A stretch of DNA of 41,131 bases, taken from NCBI GenBank assembly GCA_001969505.1, contig LSSK01000342.1:1-41131 (forward strand). The letters are read 5' to 3'. The position numbers and the translations under genes are program-made. Positions 1 through 10,728 of this stretch are shown here, piece after piece; the first letter of the stretch is position 1, and the number at the start of each line of letters is the position of its first letter. Under the pieces are notes generated by a model. That model was not told where the DNA came from, made no database searches, and worked only from the letters and a program-made list of their open reading frames with translations. The stretch comes from Zancudomyces culisetae. Lineage: Eukaryota > Kickxellomycota > Harpellomycetes > Harpellales > Legeriomycetaceae.

Positions 1-1215
1 TCAAACTCAAATCTAAATTTAAATCCAAACTCGGATGCCAAACTAGCTGAAATTGTAAAAGAACTACTTGGGGGTAATTTTCCAGCCGGCAATAATGTCC
101 GCGTTATATCTCTTGATGAACTTAAAGAGTCCAATTTAAAAAAGAAGCAAAGACAACGCCAAGGCCAAGACCAAGACCAAAACCAAGATCAGATGAATCC
201 AGATAAGCCAGATAAGCCAGAGTCCAATGTCAAGAATAAAGACCCTACCGACTTTGATGTTAGTACCATGACAAGTGAAGAGCTGCTTAAAAAGAAAAAG
301 GAGCTTGAGAAGCTTCGCCAGCAGCAAATTGACAAACTCAATGAGTTGCTTGGAGAATACGGAGACTTGGTTAAGGGTGTAAAGAAGGAAACTCGAGAGA
401 AAGGTGAATTAAAAGTTCTTGGAGAAAAATTGGAAAAAGAAAAATTGGAAGCGGAGGAAAAGCTAGAACGAGAAAAGGCTGAAAAAGAAAAGTTGGAAAA
501 AGAAAAGACTGAAGAGTTGGAAAAAGAAGAAAGCAAGATTAAAAAAGAATTGGAGCAGCTTGACCCAATGGTTCAATTAGCCAACTACTTTTTTCTTCCG
601 CCTACACCTCCAAAGAAAGCTCAAAAACCAAGCAATAATGATGATGATGATGGAGAGGGTGTGAAGAAACAAGAGCAACAACCAGAACTTGACATAAACA
701 TTCACGAGATTTTGGCGAACGATCCAATGATGGCAGTAGCCGACCAGTTTCTCCAAAACTTTTTGGATCCACAAGGTGTTAGAAAAGCCAATACCGACAA
801 GAAGGAGGAGGAAGAAAAAAAAAAAGTCAGTGGAGGAAAGAAAAGCGAGAATAGAATTTCCGATAATAGAAAAGTTAAAAAACTGTCGCTTCAAGATTAC
901 GAGTTGTTGAAGAACATTCCTGACCCCGAAAATCCTCACATTGATATGAATATGCATCAGGATATACTTGTGGCTGGTAACACTGGCTTCAATAACCCCA
1001 ATGCGATTGATGCGTTGGGTGTTGGCGAGTCGGACCAGCAGATGGAGCAATTACTGGGAAAGAAACCCGAGCCCAAAGCTGAAGTCAAGGACACTAAGGG
1101 TTCTGGGAAGGCAGGTGGTGGTGGTGTGGATGGTGATGGAGATGGAGATGGTGAGGATGAAGATGAGGATGAGGGTGAGGATGATGAACGTGAACGTGAA
1201 CACGATGAATTATAA
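1..1215 (+). CDS. Acidic coiled-coil protein with C-terminal HDEL, 5' partial
   Basis: The reading frame is open from base 1, so the start lies outside the window; the first in-window Met codon at 193 sits inside a Gln/Lys-rich stretch and is not a convincing start. The visible 404 residues hold a Gln/Asp-rich linker, a long Glu/Lys/Leu-rich coiled coil (about nt 270-570), a conserved-looking block with several Asp-Pro pairs (DPMVQLANYFF, then NDPMMAVADQFLQNFLDP), and a Gly/Asp/Glu tail. The last four codons before TAA encode His-Asp-Glu-Leu after an Asp/Glu-rich run. HDEL is the canonical fungal ER-retrieval signal bound by ERD2 receptors, and acidic tails before it are typical of lumenal chaperones. 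I therefore infer a soluble ER-lumenal protein, provided an N-terminal signal peptide exists upstream. I recognise no family. The alternative is a cytosolic protein with a chance HDEL end. Confidence 0.7.
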   Translation, partial: SNSNLNLNPNSDAKLAEIVKELLGGNFPAGNNVRVISLDELKESNLKKKQRQRQGQDQDQNQDQMNPDKPDKPESNVKNKDPTDFDVSTMTSEELLKKKKELEKLRQQQIDKLNELLGEYGDLVKGVKKETREKGELKVLGEKLEKEKLEAEEKLEREKAEKEKLEKEKTEELEKEESKIKKELEQLDPMVQLANYFFLPPTPPKKAQKPSNNDDDDGEGVKKQEQQPELDINIHEILANDPMMAVADQFLQNFLDPQGVRKANTDKKEEEEKKKVSGGKKSENRISDNRKVKKLSLQDYELLKNIPDPENPHIDMNMHQDILVAGNTGFNNPNAIDALGVGESDQQMEQLLGKKPEPKAEVKDTKGSGKAGGGGVDGDGDGDGEDEDEDEGEDDEREREHDEL

Positions 1216-1734
1216 AAATGTCTTTTGTTATTTTTGGTGTTTTAAAGTGTAAACGACTTGATTATTAAATATATTTATTTTGTGCAAATTAGAGTTTGAA
1301 TAAATGAGTTTTTTTTTTGTTTTTTTGTCTTGTATCTCTTTGATTATTTATCATACTAGTTTGAATATAATTGTAATTAATATATTATTATAAAGCTTTT
1401 TTTAAATATTTTGTTTGTTTAAAAAAAAAATAAAAGAAAAATAAAAGCGACATTGAAAAAATGTTTGTTTATCCAATAGTAGTTTGAAAACCAATTTCCC
1501 AAGTACTAAAGATTAATATGCATTTTTTTTTATGTATAACTATAATTTTTTTTTTTTTCCACAATACGATACATTCTAATTCAAACTGATTTAATTACAA
1601 GAGAAACAAAATTCTAGCCTTAAATACTCTAAAGAAAAAAAAAATAAAAAGAAAAAAAAGATTTGATACGAATATCCCGACTCTACAAGAAAATAATCAA
1701 TCTTCATGGAAATGAAACGAATGAATTTGCGATA
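1216..1734. other. Intergenic, AT-rich
   Basis: This is the spacer between the HDEL gene and elongin A. It is AT-rich with many poly-T and poly-A runs. An AATAAA at about 1299 is a plausible polyadenylation signal for the upstream gene. I see no supported gene or RNA. Confidence 0.6.
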
Positions 1735-3827
1735 ATGCCAATCCAACAAGACGATATTAGTTGTAACACCTTGAAGGGTCAAAAAAAGTCGCATATCCTT
1801 AGTCTTGTTGAATTGTGTACCCGGATACTGGTAGCAAGGAAGGATTGTAAGTATCTCTCTCTTTTATATATATATATATATATACTTTTTTTTTTCTTTA
1901 GCTTTAAACTGTGAATTGTTGACTTTGAACCGATTTTTCTTTGCCCTCTTTAAAAGTTACTTTTATGTTGAAATAAAATATAAACGCAATAATAATAATA
2001 AAATATAGATATTAGAGATGTTGGTGGAATTCCTATATATTTATTGAAACCAGTACTTTGCTCATGTACTGCCGAGCAACTAAGTAAAATCGAACGGTAT
2101 AACCCAGTAGGTTTATATATATATATTGTTTTTGTAGTTAAATAGGTTTGGCTATAGATATCTAAAATTTCGAAATAATACGTATAACTATTTTTATTTT
2201 TTTTTAGAGTATCAGAGCAGAAACAAATGGATTATGGAAAACCCTATACGAAAAGAAAAGGTCGTTAGCGAGCCGAATGCAAGATAAATCAGACTGTACA
2301 GATAAAAAATCAGAAACCGCCAAACGTAACCAAAAACTAGACTATAAAGCCATGTATCATGTAAGTCTTTACTATATCTTGGCATGCAAATGAATATTAT
2401 TCTTTCAACAACTAGTGATATACTCAAATTTGTAAACAATACATGTAAAAGTTTTATATATATATATATATATGTATTTTTTAATTTTTTTTTTTTTGGT
2501 GATGAAAATTAGGATTTGGACAAAATTGAAGCAGATAGATTGAGCAGTATTATGGATAAAGTAAGGAGTGCGTCGGGATTAGCAAGGGAAAAAAAACAAA
2601 TCAACAAACTAAAAGTGACCAAGCATATTCCGGTGTGTACAAGTGGAAGAAGGGCAACAGGACAGTTTCAGAACTATAATAATCGAGGTAAAGTATTGTA
2701 TTTAGGTTATTAAACCTTTGTATCATATTTACAGTTAGTTTATAACTATAATAATAAAAGCAGATTTGCTAATATCAACATCAATCAAACCGCTTACTTT
2801 AATTTTAGGTTCACAATACCCAAGTCTTTTAGAAAAAGTAAAATCAGAAACCAAGGAATTAATGTCTAGATTTTCCGCAAACCCAACCTCTGCAAAGTGG
2901 GGAGAAACAACTCAAAGTAGCAATAAAACATACATAATAACCGAACGTCGCACAAAAAGCATTTTAAATAAGGGGCTGAATGGAGGCTCTACAAGCAATT
3001 CAATTAGAAACAAGGGATATGTAACAGTTGAATACAACCCACGAAAACGGAAACAGGATCAATCTGATGTTGTTACAAACACGAAACCAATATCTAGTAC
3101 AAACGTTGGTAGATTCTCGGAATACATCAAAGCATCGCAAAAAAGCACTACTGAATATCGTCATTGTGGTGATGGACGAATGTCGTTATCTGATAAAGTG
3201 GCCAAAATTAGCTCTGAAAAACGCGAACTCAACCGAATTGTACAAGGTCTAATCAGCGACCAACCACTCTCTCCCTCCGATTGTGCCGACAAAACCACTA
3301 CCACTACCACTACCACCAGCACAGCTCCCGTAAACAGTACACAACATCCATCTCATCGCAGCGGAGTAGCCAATAATGTCTTTCCATTGTCGTCATCGCC
3401 CGATCCTTTTCTACCTCGCCAAAGATTCCACCACCCTACACCTCTGCACCAAACTCGTTGGGGCTCGCCTAGCCCTACAAACTCGTTGCCTCGTGTCCCG
3501 CACTCTCCGCCATTTTCTTCTGGCAGCCCTGAAAACATCTATTCAAACTCACCTCCGTACTCACCGCACTCATCCAATGTATATCCTACGCCTCAGTCAT
3601 GTGAACTTGTAATGTCTCCCCTTTACGAAGATGACAACCCTTCACCCAAAGCCGAGCCCTCTGTGTCCACCAAGTACGTCGAAACTCCACATCTCAACCA
3701 CGATCAGCTTGGTCGTAAACGATCTGGTGCAAATACTTCTAGCAGTAAACCAGTATACAGTATTTCATCTACTTGCAAAATCGTCAAACGAGCTGTTGGT
3801 TCATCTTCAAAGATGCAAAAGCGATGA
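1735..3827 (+). CDS. ELOA: Elongin A-like protein (5 exons)
   Basis: Exons 1735-1846, 2009-2106, 2208-2360, 2513-2687 and 2809-3827 join in phase to 518 residues; all four introns are GT-AG. The spliced N-terminus carries the elongin A signature: a SLVELCTRIL helix, then GGIPIYLLKPVL, CTAEQLSKIERYNP and ETNGLWKTLYEKK. These match the family's F-box-like BC-box region (L-C-x-R-x-L, then G-x-x-P-Y-x-L-L-x-P-V-L and the I-E-x-x-N-P and T-x-x-L-W motifs). Elongin A binds elongin C, stimulates RNA polymerase II elongation and acts in ubiquitylation of stalled polymerase in the nucleus. The start is the in-frame ATG at 1735, close to the conserved helix. From about residue 200 the last exon becomes basic and then Ser/Pro/Thr-rich and looks disordered; this tail has no recognisable domain. 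A short exon in the AT-rich introns could have been missed. Confidence 0.8.
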
Positions 3828-4984
3828 TACTCACTTGAATTTCTAATTTTTTCTTTTTTTTTTTTCTTTCATTTTTGTATACCATAGATTTGGGGTATTT
3901 GTAGGCCAGTACTGTATTTTTAAAATTTATAGTTATATGTATATGTATATGCTGATTTATAATCAATAGAGTCATATACCATTTTCACACTATTTCATTA
4001 AACACTAGTACATTGACATTTTTATACATGGGTACAGTTGTAGAAAAATTAATGGTTAATTTTACAATTGTAAATTAGCCAATAGATGGTTAATTTTTTC
4101 ACCATAATCTATGCATTCAGCAAATATATTGTTTATATACCAAATTTGATCGCCCAAACTGGTTGAATCTTTAGTATTGTTTTCAGATTAACTCTGAATT
4201 GCAGTAACTTATTGTATAACTAACCCGTGTTGAAGATAATGATTTAGCACAGACGGTTTCCAGCATTTTTGTCGGGAAAGAAAAGTATGGTAGGAGGAAC
4301 TTGAGCAAGGGGGTAAATATAAGGGCTGAAGTTCTGGAGAGGGATGGAGAAATTGGTGGGGAGAATGAGTATGGGGAAGGGAAGGGAGAGGATTGGGTGA
4401 GATGAGGGATTCGTTTCTCTCTTGCCTCATTTTTTCTTTTTCCTTTCTCTACTTTTGATCTTCATTCTTTTTTTTGACTCTTTCTGGTTTTTTGGTCTTT
4501 TCCTTCTTGCTTGTTTTTTCTGCTTTTTTTTTCCCTTGATAGTTGTGCTGGATATTGCCGATACGCTCAAGATAGCGGAACGGGTTACTACAATTTAATT
4601 AAATAAAAACAAACAAACAAAAATAATGAAGGATGGGAAAAACATTCTCAAAGCTAGCCGACTGAATTGCTTTTATGTTGGCGAAAAACCCCTCCCCCTT
4701 TCTCCTCCTTTCATACTACTTTCTGTGTCTTGTGGTTGACATAGTTCCCAGATTCGTTTCCCAAATCATTTACTGAAAAGAAAAAATTGATGAATGATTG
4801 GATTTGTATTTTGGCCCAAGATTGGGAATACCTGAATTTCAATTTCTTGAAATTATAAAGATTTTATTTATGTTTTTTATTTTCCGAGTCTATCAACACT
4901 TTGCTACAAAAGTCCCTCAGTATTTTTAGATATTGTAAAATCCAAATTTAAAAAAGAGAGAATAATAAGAATTAAATTCTAAAA
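3828..4984. other. Intergenic with purine-rich tract
   Basis: There is no supported gene. Around 4270-4405 the plus strand is strongly purine-rich, including four G-runs at 4373-4397 that fit a G-quadruplex with one loop of 8 nt. From 4420 to 4545 it switches to pyrimidine-rich. Short ORFs here are low-complexity products of this skew. Confidence 0.55.
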
Positions 4985-5821
4985 ATGGTGTACTATTTTG
5001 AAAGCGAAGTTAATGGCATAAAAAATACCATATACATGGGAAAGGACAAACATGAAAACGAAGATCTGATTAAACACGGTTGGGATGAGGATGTTTGGTT
5101 TCACGTTGATAATCTGTCATCGGCACACGTATACCTACGAATGAACAAGGGTCAGACATGGGACAACCTGCCCAACGAGTTGCTTACCGACCTGGCACAG
5201 TTGACCAAAGCGAATTCGATCCAAGGCAATAAACAAAACAACATTACCATCATATATACGCCATGGAACAATTTATTGAAGCGGGGAAACATGGATGTGG
5301 GACAAGTTGGGTTTAAAAATGATCGATTGGTTAAAAAAGTCTTTGTGGAAACACGGGTCAATGCTATTGTAAATAGGCTGAATAAGACTAAAGCTGAAAA
5401 GTATCCTGACTTTTTCAGAATGAAAGTTGAGCACAATAAATCGATTATGAGAGATAAAAAGGCTGAATTGAGGAAAAAGGTATGTTGTCCCCTTCCCCCC
5501 TCTCCCCATTTATACTATATTCTTGTTCAATTCAAAATATTACTAGTTGGATTAAGGGGGGGGGTTTTGCTTTGTTTTGTTTTTTTGTTTTTTTTTTTTG
5601 TTTAGTAATATTAACCTCGTACTGTAATACCAATATAGGAGGAAGAGCAACGAAAGTCATATGGATCCAAGGAGGCAGAAACACCCAAAGGTTATGATTC
5701 AGTGTTTAAAAAGTCAAATATGAGTAGCAATAGACGCGTAAAGAATGATATATTTGATGATGACAGTGATGATGATAATGGGCCAAATCCACATGCGGAT
5801 GATTTTTCCGACTTTATATAG
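4985..5821 (+). CDS. CCDC25: CCDC25-type NFACT-R domain protein (2 exons)
   Basis: Exons 4985-5479 and 5639-5821 are separated by a 159-nt GT-AG intron and give 225 residues, close to the roughly 208 of animal CCDC25. The N-terminal 110 residues are an NFACT-R (DUF814) domain: MVYYFESEVNG, then a GKDKHENEDLIKHGWDEDVWFHVD segment (a line of conserved Gly, Lys, Asp, Trp and His), then LSSAHVYLRM and the DLAQLTKANSIQGNK stretch. The middle is Lys/Glu-rich and helical, and the end has an Asp cluster (IFDDDSDDDN) and a terminal DDFSDFI, like the acidic end of the family. The animal protein is described as a membrane DNA sensor, but that role should not be carried over to a fungus; related NFACT-R domains act in RNA or ribosome contexts. 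The ATG is preceded by an A-rich context (AAAAATGG). Confidence 0.93.
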
Positions 5822-5822
5822 A

Positions 5823-5895
5823 ACCTTTTACCTTTTACCTTTTACCTTTTACTTTTTACCTTTTACCTTTTACTTTTTACCTTTTACTTTTTACT
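5823..5895 (+). repeat. Tandem 7-bp repeat (ACCTTTT/ACTTTTT)
   Basis: About ten head-to-tail 7-bp units begin directly after the CCDC25 stop codon. The unit is ACCTTTT, with a C-to-T variant ACTTTTT at units 4, 7 and later. The run therefore lies in the CCDC25 3' UTR. It is not a known telomeric unit. Confidence 0.9.
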
Positions 5896-7602
5896 TTACA
5901 TTTCCTTTATTTTTGTGATTTGAGAGACAATTTAGACTTGCAGGGTATAGCTTTAAAGGATTAAAATATAATGTGAATACAGACATATAAATTAGTTGGA
6001 GAAGTAAAATAAAACCGTTTGTTCAAGCCGCATTACCCATTTTTATTATAGTATATTTTTGGGGGAAATAAGATGCAAAACCTTACTTTATACTATTTGT
6101 GTTCTGTAAATACACAGTGTTGTGAAAAGAAGATTAATGGAAATGATATTTGTAAGGTTGTAGCAACAAGGAGGATATCGGATATCCAACTTGGTGATAC
6201 AAAAGTACAGCAGCATGGTTCTCCTGTGGCGAAAAAAACAAAATCAGACAAGAATTCGTCAAAACTGATCAATCTTGGAACTATTTTCATTACAATATTC
6301 TTTTTTTAAAAACAATCTTGTAGATTGTATGAAGGAATTTAATATGAACCGATTGATCCAAACCAAGAGTGTTTTTAACGGATGTGGGGCTGTTGCGGTC
6401 AAGTTTAATATTGGAGCAAATGTATTTATCCGATAGATAATACACACACTCTCTCTCCCTTTCCCCCCTCCCTTCTCTCCCCCTTCTTCCCCTCTTCTCC
6501 CTTCTCCAACATGGCAACATATTTGATTGGTAATTCGTGATTTTACAAAAGTTGGAAAAAAAAATAAAATTAAATAGGATGATACAATCATTGCTGGGTT
6601 GAAAGTGAATGCATGGATGAATGGATAAATGTTGAGGAAGGGGGAGGGGGAGGGTGTATAGATGTGATCTGGTCATATTTAAGCTTTTCATTAAAAATAT
6701 AAATAAAAAGAGGAAATTGGTGAACAAAATAGGAGTAATAGACAATTTTTGCGGCGCACATTTGAATGTTTTTCATTGCGATTTCAAATGTAAATGGTTT
6801 AAGGAGGGGTGGAGGGGGAGTAGGCTATTTTGGTAGAACATTTCACTAAATAAGAAACACGTCTGGTCAAAACTTACACGGGCATTTAACTTGGGTTTGG
6901 CATTTATTTACTTTATACATTTCAAGTGCAAATTGATGGCGTTTTAGTAATATTACAAATACGTTATAAATCGAAAAAAAAAATGCAAACTAGTGATTGC
7001 AAATTAAACGCCCATTTTGAAATTACGCAAATTTAATTAACCTAGTTTCATTTGTCATCTTTTTACTCAATCAACAACAGGAATAGAAAAGCGAATTTTC
7101 TGGTCTTTTAATTTGCTAGTTTGCTGAAATCATTTGTTTTAAACTGCACAGTTATTTATGGATAACATTTGCGTTTTTGGTTTTAATAAATAGAAAAATT
7201 TAACAAACACAAAAAGAAAAAAGAATAGCGAAAATAACCACAACAATAACAGGTATGGTAAGAACGATTGCAACAATGTTGGATCAAACAGAATCTTTAC
7301 CATCCAGTAGAATTTATATAGTTTAACAAAAAGCATTTGCAGCAGAAATTGGATTACAACAAGAGAATTAGAAAAGGCTGGCATTGAAATATTTAGAATT
7401 AAAATATAAATTGATCCATTACAAAATACAAATATAGCGGGCTGTAAGTATTCCCTAGAATCTACTCAAAAAATATCTGGAGATTTTAAATAAATAAAAA
7501 AGGCTGCAACATAACAACGACAACAACGAATCAAAGATAAATACAAAATTTGATAAAATCGATAAAATTAAGAACCGAGTTTACCCATAGAAAACATTGA
7601 CA
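5896..7602. other. Long intergenic region with polypyrimidine and polypurine tracts
   Basis: I see no convincing gene. A 78-codon ORF with an ATG (6073-6309) has no recognisable domain and ends in hydrophobic low complexity. There is a C/T-rich tract at about 6445-6505 and G-rich tracts at about 6632-6655 and 6800-6822. The 3' end must contain the promoter and 5' UTR of the SAPS gene. No tRNA A/B-box pair was seen. Confidence 0.5.
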
Positions 7603-9172
7603 ATGTTGTGGAGATTTGGTTTTCATCACGTTTCCAAAGTAGAGATGCTTCTCGAACGAGAAGAAGGAACAACGCTGACGGAAATCTTCAACGAAGATGA
7701 ACTGTTATCAGAGGTTAAATCGCATAATCTCAAGCTTATGGAATTGTAAGACATTTTTAATCTAATTATTGTTTGTGGTGTACCAAAGATATAAATGGTG
7801 ATAATAATAAAAACAATAAATAAATAAAATAGTTTGACAGAATGGCAAAATATGAGACAAATGGTGGAGTATATAGCGGAAGAAAAAGAAACAAAAGATA
7901 GGCGGGAAATGATACTGGCAAGCGAGATTCTAACCAGTGACAATTGGCCACTCCGAGATGCATTGATTATGATATATGGAGAGGACCAAGAAGAAAAAGA
8001 TAGTACAAAAGGAGAAGAGATGGAACTGGAGACGAATAGTGAAGCGGGGGGAATTGCAGAAGAGACGAACATTGAGAGCGAAAGAAACGAGAAAGGAAAT
8101 AAAAATGACAATGTTAATGAGAATGATAGTGTAGGTAGTAGCAGTAGAAATAGCAACAGCAATAGCAATAGCAATAATGAAAGAATCGAAAGCAGGACTG
8201 CGGAGGAGAATAAACGAGAGCCCGAACTGCTGAAAAGACTGTGGAAAATTGTGCATATGGATCGAGAACAAATGGATTCCACAAGGGCAAAATGTTTTTC
8301 CAAGATAATAGGAATGCTGTTACAGTATAAGAAGGGAGAAATAATAGGATTTATCAAGGCACAAGAACAAGTTATCCAGCGGTTTATGGAGCATTTGGAA
8401 GAACCAGCAATAATAGATTTGCTGCTAAAGATAGTGGGAATCGATGCGAGTAATCCAGAGTTGGGAATTGGAGAGTGGCTGCGAGAACAGGGACTAGTTG
8501 AACAGCTGGTTGATATGTTGGATCCAGCACAAAGCGAGGATACGCATGGGTTGGCAGCACAGGTACTGATGGATTTAGTTGTCATTTTGAGCAGTGGAAG
8601 GATAGGAATGGGGGCCGAAATGAACATGGGAATGAACATGGGAGCTACGGGTGGAGTAGGAATGGGAATGAATATGGGAATGAATACAGGAATGAATGCA
8701 GGAATGATGGGTGCTGCTGCTGCTGCCATGGCTGTAGACGGCATGGCCGCTGGAGTTAACTCTTCTTCGCTTATTGACGACTTGCGGAGCGAAAAGGTAA
8801 TTCGCCGGCTGATAGGCTACATGTTTGATTCCAATATTGAAAATGCTGCTTCAAGTCTGACCAATGGTGTTTACGTGCTAATTGAGTTGATCCGGAGTAG
8901 TTGTCTCGAGGCTGAGCCAGGAAATGTATATGTAGAGGAAATGGCTGGCGAAGGTCTGATCCAAATAATGCAGGTTCTCCATGAAAAAATCAACCGGATG
9001 ATGTATTTATTAGAAAATCCAAGGAAATCTCGCAAACACATCCAGCTCAGCATTGGCTCCATTGTCCCCCTCGGTTTTGAACGTCTTCGAATATGTGAAT
9101 TGCTAGCTGAAATTCTACATTTTTCTATAATCGATGTTCTGAATGGCAATAACAACAATAACAATAACAACG

Positions 9173-9204
<32 letters not shown>

Positions 9205-10728
9205 AGTAATACTGGACAATATATCGGTGAACAAGTTAGATCCAAGTTCGTCTCCCAAAATGTACTGAAACACTGTGTAGATTTGTTTTTTGAGTACCCT
9301 TGGAACAACTTTTTGCACTCTGTTGTATATGACATCTTGCATCAAGTCTTATCTCTACGACTAGACAATCCCACAAACCAAGCACTAATCAAATCGCTTT
9401 TTAGCGATGCTCAGATTGATTTGCGCATTCAAGAAGCTGCCAAGCTTAAGGCGGCTGATGATTCGTCGCAGCTTGGGTATATGGGCCATTTGATGGGTAT
9501 ATATGAGGCCATTGTGCGTGTAGTTGAGCTGTATGGCTCAGACTTTGAGCTGTTGATAAGGCCGTGTTTTGATCAGCCGCGGTGGGATGCCTTTGTTGAC
9601 TTTATTGTTAAAGACAAGGATTTCTTTTCGTCCGAGTTCCCGCATTCTGACAACGAAAATGACAACGAAAACGACAACGAAAATGACCAAGAAATTGAAA
9701 ATTCCAGCTATCATGAAAATAGTAATGAAAATGTCAACAAAAATGACAATGAAATTGAAAATGACAATATCGAATGTGACACTAAAGAAATCCCTTCTAT
9801 TCCTCAATTCCCATCTCACCCCCAATCCCCTACCTCTACGCCCAACTATATTTCTACTACCAATCCTACCCCTGAAATTAACCCTACTTCCGATACCAAC
9901 ACCATCCTCACACCTACAACTCCGACTGCCTCTTCCTCATCAAATAGAGCAGCAGACATTTTTGCTGACCAACTTGTTCTTCTATCTATCCCCCAGAACA
10001 ACAATACCACCGATGCAAACACAAACACAAACACAAACACTAACACTAATAACAACTCCAACTCTAACTCTGGATCTAATTTAAATTCAGATTCTAGTCC
10101 TACAGATCCTCAATCCACAATGGTCACCAGTAGGCGTCGCTCCAAATCTCAAAGCACTGGCGTCGGTGTATCTAGGAATATGGCCGTATGTAGTGCTGTA
10201 AATTCGTTTACCTCAATGGATAAGGAAATGTCCGAGTTTGTTGGTAAGCTTGACTCTGACTCATATCTTCTCGAGCAAGCAAACATGGCTTTTACTCCCT
10301 CTTCTTCCTCTTCTGCAAACAATGAAAAATCTCTGTTTTTTAAACCCTCCGCCAACTCTAACCCTAACTCTAATCCTAACTCTAATCCTAACTCTAACTC
10401 TAACACCAATTTAACCCCCATTAACTCCACTGCCTCTTCATCATCTACATCCTCATCTCATGATAACACAGATATATCCAGTCATTCCAGTAACTCCAAG
10501 AGTGACACAGATAAATCTCCCAACCCCAATCCCAACCCCAATTCTAATCCTAAAAATAAGCCCAAATCAGTATCAAGGTCCAGGTCCAAGTCAAAGTCCA
10601 AATCTAAATCCAAGTCTAAACCTGAACTCAATAAATCTTCCGATGCGAACTCTTCCCCCCTTCCTCGAACCTCCCTTTCTCCTGATTTAGACTCTACTGC
10701 TAATTCTCTTTCTAAAGTTTCTCTATAA
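7603..10728 (+). CDS. SAPS-domain protein, Sit4/PP6 phosphatase regulatory subunit (2 exons)
   Basis: Exons 7603-7745 and 7833-10728 (87-nt intron) give 1012 residues. The first exon holds the family start, MLWRFGFHHVSKVEMLLERE, and across the junction it continues KLMEF-LTEWQNMRQMVEYI; the next conserved block is ASEILTSDNWPLRDALI. The SAPS helical domain runs to about residue 650, interrupted by insertions: a Glu/Asn/Ser segment (about 95-155), a Met-Gly repeat (about 305-340) and a poly-Asn run (about 485-510). Beyond 650 it is disordered: DNEN repeats, Asn/Thr/Ser tracts, an NPNS repeat and an SRSKSK basic run. Yeast SAP proteins and animal PPP6R bind the catalytic subunit Sit4/PP6 and direct it to cell-cycle and TOR-linked substrates. 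The minus-strand ORF at 7626-8744 is its antisense shadow. Confidence 0.93.

Noticed and set aside
7626-8744. Long minus-strand ORF of 372 codons
   Set aside because: It is antisense to the SAPS domain; its product is Ile/Ser/Leu low complexity, a mirror of biased codons on the coding strand.
9569-10084. Plus-strand 171-codon ORF in another frame
   Set aside because: It is a frameshifted shadow of the repetitive SAPS tail.
10360-10410. Interstitial telomere-like run of AACTCTAACCCTAA type
   Set aside because: It is in frame inside the SAPS CDS and encodes alternating Asn-Ser/Asn-Pro; the unit is 12 nt with coding periodicity, not a pure CCCTAA array.
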